Assembly: GCA_004134995.1 (NCBI GenBank)
Contig: REGP01000001.1
Coordinates: forward strand, 620,001-684,000
DNA: 64,000 nucleotides
Direction: 5' to 3'
DNA from: Oxalobacteraceae bacterium CAVE-383
Lineage (GTDB): Bacteria > Pseudomonadota > Gammaproteobacteria > Burkholderiales > Burkholderiaceae_D
Under the pieces are notes generated by a model. It worked only from the letters and a program-made list of their open reading frames with translations. It was not told the origin of the DNA and made no database searches. Shown here one piece after another: positions 39,503-48,532 of this stretch (within the stretch, counting starts at the first letter, position 1; each line of letters opens with the position of its first letter). The position numbers and the translations under genes are program-made.

Positions 39503-41704
39503 TCATGCGGTCGGCAGCACGAGCTTGAAGCAGGCGCCGCCTTCCGCCACGTTCTCCACCCACAATTGGCCGCCATGCGCCTGTGCAATCGAACGCGAGA
39601 TGGCCAGGCCGATTCCCATGCCCGTGGACTTGGTTGTGAAAAATGCATCGAAAATGCCGACCTGGTCGATCACGCCGGGGCCGTTATCCTGGACTTCGAT
39701 CAGCAGCCGGTCATCCTGATGGGGCTGCACTTCGATGCGCAAGCGGGGAGAGCGGCCAATGTATTCGGCGGCCTCGATCCCGTTGCAGATCAGATTCATC
39801 AGGATTTGCTGGATTTGAACGCAGTCGGCCAGTACCGTCGGCAACCCCGGCGTGAAGAGGCATTGAATCGGAATTTTTTTGCGGTGGGAATCTTCATGCA
39901 CCAGACGCACTGCTTCGCACACCATTTCCTCAACGCGCATGCACGATTTCTTGATGGACTGGCGCTTGAACAAGGCGCGGATATTCTGCATGGTATCGTC
40001 GGCGGCGCAGCCATCGCGCAAGATCATGTCGATCGACCGGGCCGCTTCCGCGACATTGGGCGGCGTGGCAGCCAGCCAGCGGCGGCCGGCCTGGGCATTG
40101 GCGATGACGGAAGTCAGGGGCTGGTTCAACTCGTGGGCAATCGACGCCGACAACTCGGCCACGGCGGCCGCGTGCGAGGCGCGCGCCAGATTGGCCCGCG
40201 TCTCGCGCAGGCGTTCTTCCGTCCGTATCCGTTCGTCGATATCGATGGCGACCCCGTACCAGCGCTTGATCTGGCCGCCGGCATCGCGCAGCGGTTCGCC
40301 CCGCTGTTCGTACCAGTGGTAGCTGCCATCGGCGATCCGCAGCCGATGCATCATCGAATAAGAGTTGCCGGTCTTAATGCAATGCATGAAAGCCGCCGTA
40401 GTCGCATCGCGATCTTCGGGATGCACGTTTTGATGCCAGTTCAAGTCCCTCGTCTGCTCCGGCGTCGCACCGATGTGCTCACGCAGGCGCCGGTTGAGAT
40501 AGGTGGGCTGGCCGTCGACCGAGGTGCACCAGATGCCCAGCGGCAAGGTTTCGACGATCTTGGTCAGCTCGCACTCGCTGGTCACCAGCGCTTTTTGCGC
40601 CATGACCAGGTCATGGATGTCGACGCCCAGCATGTACCAGCTCATGACGTCGCCTTTTTCGTCCTGCCAGGGCGCCGCGGTCAGGTGCCGCCAGCGATAC
40701 TCTCCATCAGTTCGCTTGAACAGGAATTTCACATCCAGCGGGCGCTTGGTCGCTATGCTGGCGGACCATTCACGCTGTACGGCAGCGCGGCTGTCCGGAT
40801 GCAGGTTTTCCAGCCAGCCCTTGCCTATGATCCGCTCTACCGGTTTGCCGGCGGCGGCAACCGCCACCTTGTTGGCGTAAATAATGTCGCCTTTCGCGTC
40901 GGCCACGCAGATGCTGGCCGGTACGAAATCGACCATATGCCGGTATTCTTCCTCGCGCTTGCGCAAGGTGGATTCGGCGCGCTTGCGGTCCTCGATATCA
41001 TGGCCGATGGTGAGCCAGCGCAGCAACGTCCCATGCCGGTCCCACATGGGATGCGTGCGGCAGAGCATCCAGCGGTATTGGCCGTCCCGGCGCCGCAGGC
41101 GTATCTCCACTTCGCTGGACTGCCTGGTGGTGACCGTCTGGTTCAATTGCAAAAGGTAGCGCGGCACATCGTCCGGATGAAAGCATTCCAGGTACTCGCC
41201 CAGCGATGTCACGGCCTGCTGGCCGGTATAGTTCAGGGCCGCCTGATTGGCGAATTCGGGCTGGCGGCCGGGCAGCAGGGTCCAGGCCATGCCGGGGCGC
41301 AAATTGGCCAGCATGTCCAGGCAGGCGGTACGCTCGGCCAGTTGCTCCTGCCTTTGCGTGGCCCTGTGCCCAAGCCGCTGCGAAAGCATCGCCATCAGCA
41401 AGGCGGCGAGGGAAAGTCCCGGCAGGCGCAGCATGTCCGCGCCGTAACCATGTGTTGTGCCGTAAAAAGCGCCGGCGCAGGCGCCTGCGATCATGGCCGC
41501 CGAGGCCAGCCATTTATAGGGGCTTGCCGCCCAGAAGGACAGGGCGACGATGTCGAGCAGGGCCAGCCATTCGAGATGTAGCGGCGACCATGCCAGTAAT
41601 CCAGCCAGCACGACGCCGGACCAGGTCAAGGCCTGGACGCATACTTGCCGGAACCGATGCTGGTTGCCGAGTCGCAAGTCAGGCGCATTCAGTGTGGGCA
41701 GCAT
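39503..41704 (-). CDS. PAS-domain membrane sensor histidine kinase
   Basis: A 733-residue sensor kinase with two or three hydrophobic segments near the N-terminus (VLAGLLAWSPLHLEWLALLD; LASAAMIAGACAGAF), three PAS domains (motifs FHPDDVPR, LHPDSRAA, VHPEDRDA) and a kinase core: SASIAHELNQPLTSVIANAQ H-box, NLICNGIEAAEY N-box and TGMGIGLAISRSIAQAHGG G-box. The core is nearly the same as that of the kinase at 26720-29311, so the two are paralogues. It is followed by the FixJ-like regulator and a lone receiver on the same strand. Confidence 0.92.
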   Translation of the reverse strand: MLPTLNAPDLRLGNQHRFRQVCVQALTWSGVVLAGLLAWSPLHLEWLALLDIVALSFWAASPYKWLASAAMIAGACAGAFYGTTHGYGADMLRLPGLSLAALLMAMLSQRLGHRATQRQEQLAERTACLDMLANLRPGMAWTLLPGRQPEFANQAALNYTGQQAVTSLGEYLECFHPDDVPRYLLQLNQTVTTRQSSEVEIRLRRRDGQYRWMLCRTHPMWDRHGTLLRWLTIGHDIEDRKRAESTLRKREEEYRHMVDFVPASICVADAKGDIIYANKVAVAAAGKPVERIIGKGWLENLHPDSRAAVQREWSASIATKRPLDVKFLFKRTDGEYRWRHLTAAPWQDEKGDVMSWYMLGVDIHDLVMAQKALVTSECELTKIVETLPLGIWCTSVDGQPTYLNRRLREHIGATPEQTRDLNWHQNVHPEDRDATTAAFMHCIKTGNSYSMMHRLRIADGSYHWYEQRGEPLRDAGGQIKRWYGVAIDIDERIRTEERLRETRANLARASHAAAVAELSASIAHELNQPLTSVIANAQAGRRWLAATPPNVAEAARSIDMILRDGCAADDTMQNIRALFKRQSIKKSCMRVEEMVCEAVRLVHEDSHRKKIPIQCLFTPGLPTVLADCVQIQQILMNLICNGIEAAEYIGRSPRLRIEVQPHQDDRLLIEVQDNGPGVIDQVGIFDAFFTTKSTGMGIGLAISRSIAQAHGGQLWVENVAEGGACFKLVLPTA

Positions 41705-41762
41705 ATTCCGCGGACGACATTATGGCTGGTTTTATACAATATCACTTTAGACATGGCGGTGG

Positions 41763-43208
41763 TTAATCAGTGTAGCCGCCGCCCAAGGCCATCGTCAGGG
41801 CGATCTCCGTGAGCAGTTGGCGATTGTGCAAAACGATGGCCTGCCCTTGCTCATTGATGAGCGGCAACTCGGTTTCCATCGCATGCACGCGGTCATCCAG
41901 TCCGCGCGCAAAATAGGCCTGGGCGCTGGCATATGAAAAGCCGACGGCTTCGAGCTTGGCGTCCTGCAGCCGCCGCTGCCGGATCAGGTCGTTCAAGGAC
42001 AGCGCTGCGTCGGCTACCTCGGAGACCGCATTGACCACGGCCTGGTTATACATCGCGATTTGCACTTCTTCCTGCGATTTGGCGCGCGCAAGCTGGGCAT
42101 TGAGGCGGCCGCTGTCGAAAATCGGAAGGGTCAGCCCGGGGATCAGATTGATCGTGCGGCTGGCTCTGCTGAACAGGTCGCCGGGATGGACCGAGTCGAA
42201 GCCGATGAAGGCCTTGATGTCGAAACTGGGATAGAAGGCGGTGCGCGCGACCTCGGTTGCGTCCAGGGATGCTTGTACCGACCAGCGCCAGGCCTGCAGG
42301 TCGGGCCGCCTGGCGAGCAGGCGGTAGTCCAGTGCCGGCGGCATCACCCCGGCGGCGGGAGGCAGCGGCCGCGCTTGAATCGCGAGCGGCGCGGAATTCG
42401 CGCCCAGCAAGGCGCGCATCGATTCGCGCAACCGCAGCAGGCTGTCCTCGGTCGTGCTGATTTGCTGCTCTGTGGTCAGCAATTGTGCGCGCGCCGACTC
42501 GACCGGCAGCCGCGTCTCCAGGCCGCGCCGGAAACGCTCCTCATGCGCCTGCAGCAAATCCTGCAGCAGGACATGTGCGCGCCGCTGCAAATCCAGGGCG
42601 GCATAATTCGCCTGAATCTGGCAATAGGTGCGGGCGACGGCGGTCACCAGCAGCAAGGCCGCCTGGTCCGATTCCGCGCGCTGGGCGTTGCGTTGTCCCA
42701 CGGCGGCGCGGAACTGCGCCCGCTCCCGGCCCCATATGTCCAGGGTATAGCTGCTCTGCAAGCCGATCTTGGCTTCCGTGTACCAGCGGCCGTGGGGTTG
42801 CTGGGTGGCGGGATCGATATGGGTGAACGTCGCGGCGAAGCCGTTTTCGGACAGTTCGGTACGATCGATCGAGGCGTCCAGGCCCACGGACGGACCGCGA
42901 TCGGCATCGGCCAGCCGGGCAGCGCTTTCACTCACGCGCAGACGCGCCGCGGCCACGGCCAGGCTCGGTCCGTCACGCAAGGCCTGGTCGATGAGCGCAT
43001 TGAGCTGCGCATCGCCGTAGCGCTTCCACCACGCCTTGGCCGGCCAGCCCTGCTGCGCAACCGGAATATCGCCGGCCAGCCCGATTTCTTCGGGCGCCAT
43101 CACGGCAAGCATGGCCGGCGGTTCCTGCATTTGCGCGCAAGAGGCCAGGCCGAGAAGCAGCACCGGCGCCAGCACCAGCGGAGACAGAATGGTTGGGCGG
43201 CGCATCAT
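41763..43208 (-). CDS. mdtP: Outer-membrane efflux lipoprotein (MdtP/NodT family)
   Basis: A 481-residue TolC-like outer-membrane channel. The N-terminal signal ends with lipobox LASC|AQMQ. Motifs include WWKRYGDAQLNALIDQALRD and, in the second repeat, LDYRLLARRPDLQAWRWSVQ plus FDIKAFIGFDSVHPGDLF. The ATG at 43208 overlaps the upstream FUSC stop (ATGA); a GTG at 43226 is an alternative. The gene order ytcA-mdtN-mdtO-mdtP supports this name, although 'mdt' function was established in E. coli only. Confidence 0.85.
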   Translation of the reverse strand: MMRRPTILSPLVLAPVLLLGLASCAQMQEPPAMLAVMAPEEIGLAGDIPVAQQGWPAKAWWKRYGDAQLNALIDQALRDGPSLAVAAARLRVSESAARLADADRGPSVGLDASIDRTELSENGFAATFTHIDPATQQPHGRWYTEAKIGLQSSYTLDIWGRERAQFRAAVGQRNAQRAESDQAALLLVTAVARTYCQIQANYAALDLQRRAHVLLQDLLQAHEERFRRGLETRLPVESARAQLLTTEQQISTTEDSLLRLRESMRALLGANSAPLAIQARPLPPAAGVMPPALDYRLLARRPDLQAWRWSVQASLDATEVARTAFYPSFDIKAFIGFDSVHPGDLFSRASRTINLIPGLTLPIFDSGRLNAQLARAKSQEEVQIAMYNQAVVNAVSEVADAALSLNDLIRQRRLQDAKLEAVGFSYASAQAYFARGLDDRVHAMETELPLINEQGQAIVLHNRQLLTEIALTMALGGGYTD

Positions 43209-45205
43209 GGCTTGGAAGAGAGACACTGCTGCAGTTGCATCAGTTGGCGGTTGATCGAGTCGAACGTGGCTGCCGCGATGTCGTCGGCAGGCAGCACCGG
43301 CGTGATATTTGCGGCGAAATTCGGCGGCGTTGTCGGCGTTGCCGGCGGCGCGGCGGCGAATTCCGCCATGTCGCGCAAGCGTTCGGATGCGGCCTTGCCG
43401 GCTGCGGCGGCCGGCGCGCTCAAGCGCACCGGATCGCTGTTGTGCTCGTCGCCGGCCAGCATGGCGAGCCAGTCGAAATCCAATAGTATGAGGCGCGCGC
43501 AGGCAAGCAAATCGTCGAATGGGAAATCCGGCGTTTCTGCGCCGGCGCCCTTGGGCTCAAAGGCGAGGTGATTGCGCAGTTGGCGCAAGCGGTCGATGGC
43601 GGACCACGCCTCGGCCTGGGCCCGCTCATGCTCGCCATTGCCGGCCGGTCCGCAAGCCGCCGCCACGCGGGACAGTGCGCGCAACAATTCCGCCACCGCC
43701 GATGGCGCTTGCGCGGCCTCCCGTTCCGGCCAGATCTTGCTGTACACCGCCAGCGAGATAATGACGCCGATCACGATTCCGACCGCGCGGTCGCGTATTT
43801 CCGTCAAATCGACGCTCGGCCCGAATTGGCCGAACAGGGCCAGCGCGAAGCAGAAAACCATTTGGAATCCGACGTAATCGCCAAGCGGCGAACCGGCGGC
43901 GATCCAGGCCCCCACTGCAATCACGGCGAGACTCAGCAACAGCAGGCCGGTGATGCTGTCCAGATGCGGGATCACGAATACAGTGGCGAGCAGCGCCGCG
44001 ATGCTGCCGAGGGCGGCGCCGGTCAGGCGCATCACGCCTTTATGGGTAGTGGCTCCCAGGCCGGGCAAGGCCAGGATGATGCAGGTGAGCATGCAAGTAT
44101 GGATCCCGGGCCACTGCACGGCCGAGAGGAACAGGTAGCCGATCTGCGTGGCCAGCACGACCTTGAGCGCGAACTTGAGCGCGTTCGTATTCAATCCGAA
44201 AACGGCAGCCTTGGCGGCCGCAGCCGGGCTGGCGGCGTCTTCGCGCGGCAACTCTTCTTGCGCCAGCTTGAGGAAGGCCCTGTGCATCGCCGCCAGCGGC
44301 GCGGGCGCGGCCGCGGCGTAGTCCGGCGGCGCCGCCGGCATCTCGAACGCGCCTTCATCCACATGCCGGAATTGCAGATCGCGGATGGCCGCGAGCACAA
44401 TCGGAGCATGGCGTTGATATTCCACGGTGTGCCGCGGCGAATTCCCGGCCGGGAGCTGGCGTGTGGCGGCCAGCAATCTTTCCACCAGGCGCACGCGCGC
44501 CTTGCTGCGCGCGTTCAGCAAGGCCAGCTTCGGGTGCGACATCAGTGCGTAGGACAATTGCCGATGCATTCGCAGGAACGTTTCCTCCGTTCCTGCAAAG
44601 GCGGTTTGCACGCCCTTGATTCTGTTCGCGATGCCTTCCAGCTGGGCGTGCAGCTCCTTCCACAAATGCGCATCGGCGCTGGCGGGCAGCAACTGGCCGA
44701 CCAGGATATTGACGGCGATGGGATAAGCGACGGCCACCCACAAGTAAAGCACCGCGCGCGTCAACAGTTCCGGGTCGCTGATCGTATCGACCGCGCTTTG
44801 TGTATAGATCACCACCAGCCCCACCAGGAAACCCATGCCGCCCAGCTTGCTGGTGCGCAGAAAATACATGGCGCACAACAGGATCAGCATGGAGCCCAGG
44901 ATGCGCAGCAAAGGCAGGTCAAGGGTCAAGCGCAGCAGCAGCAAGGTGCAGGCCAGGGCCAATGTGAGGCCGAGGGTGGCAAGCATGCCAGACAGGCGCG
45001 TCAAGAAGGTGTTTTGCAGGGTCGTCGAAAAAATGGCGATCAGGGACAAGGCCAGGAACGGCACCTGCAGGGACATCGAAACGACGATCACGATGGCGCT
45101 GGCGATCAGATAGCGGATGAGGGTCGTCCATCGGCCTGGAACGGGGGCCAATTCCTTTTGGATGGTGGCGCCCAGCTCGCCGAAGGAATGCAGCATCGAC
45201 AGCAT
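43205..45205 (-). CDS. mdtO: FUSC family inner-membrane efflux protein (MdtO-like)
   Basis: A 666-residue protein with two blocks of hydrophobic segments (residues ~25-165 and ~345-490) separated by soluble domains, the layout of the aromatic acid exporter/FUSC family. The start at 45205 (MLSMLHSFGELGATI) lies 17 nt after the mdtN stop and gives the family N-terminus; the frame is open further upstream but overlaps mdtN. It probably forms the inner-membrane part of a three-component pump with the HlyD protein and the outer-membrane channel. Confidence 0.85.
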   Translation of the reverse strand: MLSMLHSFGELGATIQKELAPVPGRWTTLIRYLIASAIVIVVSMSLQVPFLALSLIAIFSTTLQNTFLTRLSGMLATLGLTLALACTLLLLRLTLDLPLLRILGSMLILLCAMYFLRTSKLGGMGFLVGLVVIYTQSAVDTISDPELLTRAVLYLWVAVAYPIAVNILVGQLLPASADAHLWKELHAQLEGIANRIKGVQTAFAGTEETFLRMHRQLSYALMSHPKLALLNARSKARVRLVERLLAATRQLPAGNSPRHTVEYQRHAPIVLAAIRDLQFRHVDEGAFEMPAAPPDYAAAAPAPLAAMHRAFLKLAQEELPREDAASPAAAAKAAVFGLNTNALKFALKVVLATQIGYLFLSAVQWPGIHTCMLTCIILALPGLGATTHKGVMRLTGAALGSIAALLATVFVIPHLDSITGLLLLSLAVIAVGAWIAAGSPLGDYVGFQMVFCFALALFGQFGPSVDLTEIRDRAVGIVIGVIISLAVYSKIWPEREAAQAPSAVAELLRALSRVAAACGPAGNGEHERAQAEAWSAIDRLRQLRNHLAFEPKGAGAETPDFPFDDLLACARLILLDFDWLAMLAGDEHNSDPVRLSAPAAAAGKAASERLRDMAEFAAAPPATPTTPPNFAANITPVLPADDIAAATFDSINRQLMQLQQCLSSKP

Positions 45206-45221
45206 GATGGTTCCCGTGGGT

Positions 45222-46268
45222 TCAGTGTAGAGGGGTGGAAGAGGCTGAAACGATTGCCACTGCCGAGGCGCCAACCCTGAACAGATCGTTATCCGCGTTT
45301 TCGACCAGGATCCGGACCGGGAAACGCTGCGCCACACGCACCCAGTTGATCGAACGCGCTACATGGGGAAGGCCGGCATCCTGGCTGCCGCCGTCGTCCG
45401 GAAAGACGCCGTGACCGACGGACTCCACTACGCCCCTGAAGCGGCGCGAGGGCGCCGTCAGCAGGTAGAGTTGCACGCCGCGGCCGGGCGCCATTCCCGC
45501 CAATTCGGTTTCGCGGAAATTGGCGACCACATACCAGCGGCGGGTATCGGCCATGGTAAAGACAGGACGCCCGGCCGCCGCGAAGTGGCCGGCCGCCGTG
45601 GTCAATCCAAGGACCCGGCCATTGAACGGGGCGCGCACCGTGCTGAATTCGAGATTCAGCCTGGCCAGCGTGATTTCGGCGGTCGAGACAGCGCGTTGCG
45701 CCAACAGGGCATCGACGCCGGTGACGGCCGCGGTGGCCTGCTGCGCCTGCAATACTGCTGCCTGCAATTGCGCCTGGGCGCTGCGGCGGGCGGTGCGCGC
45801 CTGGTCCAGCTGTTCGGCCGATACATAGCCGGGAGTCAGCAACGGCGCCATGCGGTTCAAGGTGTCGGTGGCTTGCTCGGCCGCCGCGCGCGCTTTCTCG
45901 ACGCCGCTGTGTGCGGCATCGGCGGCGAATTTTTGCGAATTCACCGAGCGCTGCGCCAGTTCGATCTGCGCGTTCAGCGTATGCAGGCTGGCCTCGGCCT
46001 TGGCCAGGGCGGCCTCGAAAGGGCGGGGATCGATCCGGAAAAGAATGTCGCCTTGCCGGACCAGCTGGTCGTTCTTCACCGCCAGTTCGACGATGCGTCC
46101 GCTGACTTCCGGGGCGATGCTGACGGTGTCTGCATAGACATACGCGTCATCCGTGCGCGGCGCCGTATCCAGCCGCCATATGACATAGATGGCCAAGCCC
46201 AGCGCCAACAACACCAGGAGCAGCGCCGCAACGCGCGCCGGGACAAGTTTTTTCTGTGCTGCTTGCAT
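45222..46268 (-). CDS. mdtN: HlyD/EmrA family membrane fusion protein (MdtN-like)
   Basis: A 348-residue periplasmic adaptor with one N-terminal membrane helix (VAALLLVLLALGLAIYVIW), a lipoyl/barrel-sandwich segment split around an alpha-hairpin (TDDAYVYADTVSIAPEVSGR ... TVRAPFNGRVLGLTTAAGHF), and a long coiled-coil in between. The ATG at 46268 has AGAGA upstream and lies 9 nt after the ytcA stop. It bridges the FUSC inner-membrane protein and the outer-membrane lipoprotein encoded downstream. Confidence 0.88.
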   Translation of the reverse strand: MQAAQKKLVPARVAALLLVLLALGLAIYVIWRLDTAPRTDDAYVYADTVSIAPEVSGRIVELAVKNDQLVRQGDILFRIDPRPFEAALAKAEASLHTLNAQIELAQRSVNSQKFAADAAHSGVEKARAAAEQATDTLNRMAPLLTPGYVSAEQLDQARTARRSAQAQLQAAVLQAQQATAAVTGVDALLAQRAVSTAEITLARLNLEFSTVRAPFNGRVLGLTTAAGHFAAAGRPVFTMADTRRWYVVANFRETELAGMAPGRGVQLYLLTAPSRRFRGVVESVGHGVFPDDGGSQDAGLPHVARSINWVRVAQRFPVRILVENADNDLFRVGASAVAIVSASSTPLH

Positions 46269-46277
46269 GATCAATCT

Positions 46278-46571
46278 CTAATTTTGAAAGAATACGAGCC
46301 AGGACAGGAGGGCGACGGAAACACATAACGCGGCATGGCCCGTGATCAGCGCCCAATGGTCAAAATGCCGGCGCCAGCCCGTGGCTGTCAGCAAAGCGTT
46401 GACCAGCACGGCGCTCAGCACGGCGATCAATATGCAGAACATCCAGTCGGGGAAGAAGGCTCCCAGCACAGGGACGGATGGCGCTACCTGGCAACCGCCG
46501 AGCAAAAAAAGCGAAAGGCTGGCACTTGCCCGCCACGAATGGACGGTGGGTCTTTTGGTGTCGTTTAGCAT
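46278..46571 (-). CDS. ytcA: YtcA-like small membrane lipoprotein
   Basis: A 97-residue protein with a possible lipoprotein signal (SLSLFLLGGC|QVAP), then two hydrophobic helices (FPDWMFCILIAVLSAVLVNA; HAALCVSVALLSWLVFF). The PSVPVLGAFFPDWMFC segment is typical of YtcA. It is the first gene of the efflux operon, as in E. coli where ytcA precedes mdtNOP. Its role in the pump is unknown. A 16-bp palindrome with a -10 lies upstream. Confidence 0.8.
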   Translation of the reverse strand: MLNDTKRPTVHSWRASASLSLFLLGGCQVAPSVPVLGAFFPDWMFCILIAVLSAVLVNALLTATGWRRHFDHWALITGHAALCVSVALLSWLVFFQN

Positions 46572-46643
46572 GGCCTCAAAGACGCTTATTCAATAGCTGC
46601 GGGAATGATAGGCAGGTTCTTGGCTATTGATGGATAGATAAAC

Positions 46644-46688
46644 ATAGTAGTGAGGATCTGTTGCTTGCGGTATTACATCTTTCTGTAA
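46644..46688 (-). promoter_or_regulatory. Palindromic regulator site plus -10 upstream of ytcA-mdtNOP
   Basis: On the minus strand TTACAGAAAGATGTAA (46688-46673) is followed after 23 nt by TACTAT (46649-46644). It differs from the site before the FixJ-like regulator by one base in 16. The predicted start leaves about 66 nt to the ytcA ATG. Confidence 0.6.
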
Positions 46689-46837
46689 CGGGCCAGACCG
46701 CCAGCAGCTTTTTACGATGCCAAATAATTTTCAAAACCGGGGATTTCCGAAACCGGGATTTGTCATGAATATGATGGATTGAATGCCGACCGTCTTTCGG
46801 AAGCTTGCTGGTATATCGCTGTTGTGCGGTGGTCCGT

Positions 46838-47980
46838 TCAGTCCGGCGGCGACAAGCCCGCCATCGCTTCGCGGCGCCGCAGAAATTTCCGGTGGCGATA
46901 TCGGGCCAGCAGCCTGGCATCGAAGAGAATGAATCCTGCGCTATCGAAAATCACCTTGAGGATGCCGTACACCGGAAGGACCAGCATCATCCCCGGTATT
47001 CCGGCCAGCGATCCGCCCAGCAAGATCATGAGAACCGCCACAACCGGATGGATATGGAGGCTCTTGCCGATGGTCATCGGCATGAAAACCAGGCCGTCCA
47101 GCCAGCGAACGCTCAAAAACAAAATGATCGTGCAGTAGAGAAATTGCGGACGGTCCGGGAATTCGGTGATGGCGAACATGCAGGCGCCGAGACCGCCGAC
47201 AAGGCTGCCGAGATAGGGAATCCACATCAGGACCGCAATGATCGATCCCAGCAATACCGGCGCGGGAAAGCCGATCATGCCCATCCCCGCCGAAAGGATG
47301 CAGGCGTCAATGACGGTGAGCTGGAACAGGCCCCGAAAGTAAGCCTTTGCTGTTCCGTCTATGTCATCCAGCAGTACCAGCCATGATTCGAAAAAAGCAT
47401 TGGGGACCGTTCTGGTGAACAGGAGATTTAATTTCTGCCCATCCTTGAGCAGGAAGAAAGTGAAGAAGGGGACCAGAATCATCGTCGGCGCCCAGCGCGA
47501 CATGGCGGCGATGCCGAGCCAGACGATCTGCCCCAGGTGCGCTTTCAAATAGATAATTTCGCGGTCGAGTTTTCCGGCGAGATCGATCGGTGCGAATTTC
47601 GCCAGGCTGAGGTCGCTCGCCCTGGCGAGCCCATGCAGCAAGCGCAGGCCGCCGGCGATATAGCGGTCGACCAGCGCGTGATCCTGCGAAAGAAATGCAC
47701 TGATTGCGGGCAAGGAGAGAAAGCCGGCCAGGATTGCCGCCAGGATAACGCCCGCGATCATCGTGCCGCTGGCCAGGCCCGGGCGCATCCCGGCGCGCGT
47801 CAGCCAAAGATATCCCGGCCGGAGCAGATAATAAAGGACCAGCGCCAGGAGCAGCGGAACGGCCAGCCAGAGCGAGGCCTTGAACAGCAACAGCGTCAGG
47901 CAGGTGATCGCCATGGTGACCAGCGTCCACAGCGGACTGCCGGATTGGGAGCGCCAGGTCTGGTATTTAGGGTGGCGCAT
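46838..47980 (-). CDS. AI-2E family transporter (permease)
   Basis: A 380-residue inner-membrane protein of the AI-2E/PerM family (PF01594-like) with seven or eight hydrophobic segments. Typical stretches are TMIAGVILAAILAGFLSLPA, MILVPFFTFFLLKDGQKL, the conserved YFRGLFQLTVIDACILSAGM and MWIPYLGSLVGGLGACMF. Members export autoinducer or ions or act as Na+/H+ antiporters, so the substrate is not predictable. The ytcA operon follows on the same strand after a 266-nt gap with its own promoter candidate. Confidence 0.88.
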   Translation of the reverse strand: MRHPKYQTWRSQSGSPLWTLVTMAITCLTLLLFKASLWLAVPLLLALVLYYLLRPGYLWLTRAGMRPGLASGTMIAGVILAAILAGFLSLPAISAFLSQDHALVDRYIAGGLRLLHGLARASDLSLAKFAPIDLAGKLDREIIYLKAHLGQIVWLGIAAMSRWAPTMILVPFFTFFLLKDGQKLNLLFTRTVPNAFFESWLVLLDDIDGTAKAYFRGLFQLTVIDACILSAGMGMIGFPAPVLLGSIIAVLMWIPYLGSLVGGLGACMFAITEFPDRPQFLYCTIILFLSVRWLDGLVFMPMTIGKSLHIHPVVAVLMILLGGSLAGIPGMMLVLPVYGILKVIFDSAGFILFDARLLARYRHRKFLRRREAMAGLSPPD

Positions 47981-48012
47981 TTTGACGAGCCTTCTGTTCG
48001 ATGTGACGATGT

Positions 48013-48501
48013 CTAGACGCTGATCAATTGGGTGTCGTCAAGGGCGGCATCATGAAGAATTCGCGCCAATTGTTTTGCCACCGCCAAGTGGATCTTGGAC
48101 GCGGTGACGGTTTGCGTCTCAAGCAGAAGTTGCAGATCGGATCGAAACAGCACGGCGAGCCGGCAATCGGTCTGCGCGACGGCCTGGAATGCGCGCGGTT
48201 CGTCGAGCAGCAGGGCCAGTGTTCCGAACGCATCGCCGCATGCCATATGAGAGAGCGTGTAATTGCCGTCGGCAAGCGGCCGTTGAAGCGTCACGCTTCC
48301 CTCCAGCACGAAATAGACAGCCTGGCCGGCCTCGCCTTTGTCGAACACGACCTCTTCCTTGATATAGCTGCGGTGATGCAGTACCGGATTGAGATTTCTC
48401 AGCTCCTTGGCGCTCAATGTCGAAAATAATTTGATGGCGCTGTATGGATGCCGGTTCATGACGTTCCAGCGGTTGAGCAGCTTGGAAAGTATCATCGTCA
48501 A
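48013..48501 (-). CDS. Stand-alone cyclic-nucleotide-binding domain protein
   Basis: A 162-residue protein consisting of one Crp-like ligand-binding domain: FSTLSAKELRNLNPVLHHRS, FDKGEAGQAVYFVLEGSVTL and the loop GDAFGTLALLLDEPRAFQAVAQTD, where Glu/Arg of the phosphate-binding cassette are only partly conserved (DEPRAF). It has no helix-turn-helix. It could sense cAMP or c-di-GMP and act through protein contacts. It lies just upstream of the AI-2E permease (32-nt gap) on the same strand, so the two may be functionally linked. Confidence 0.85.
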   Translation of the reverse strand: MTMILSKLLNRWNVMNRHPYSAIKLFSTLSAKELRNLNPVLHHRSYIKEEVVFDKGEAGQAVYFVLEGSVTLQRPLADGNYTLSHMACGDAFGTLALLLDEPRAFQAVAQTDCRLAVLFRSDLQLLLETQTVTASKIHLAVAKQLARILHDAALDDTQLISV

Positions 48502-48532
48502 TCTCCCTGAATCAAAAGAAATCGCGTGGCGT

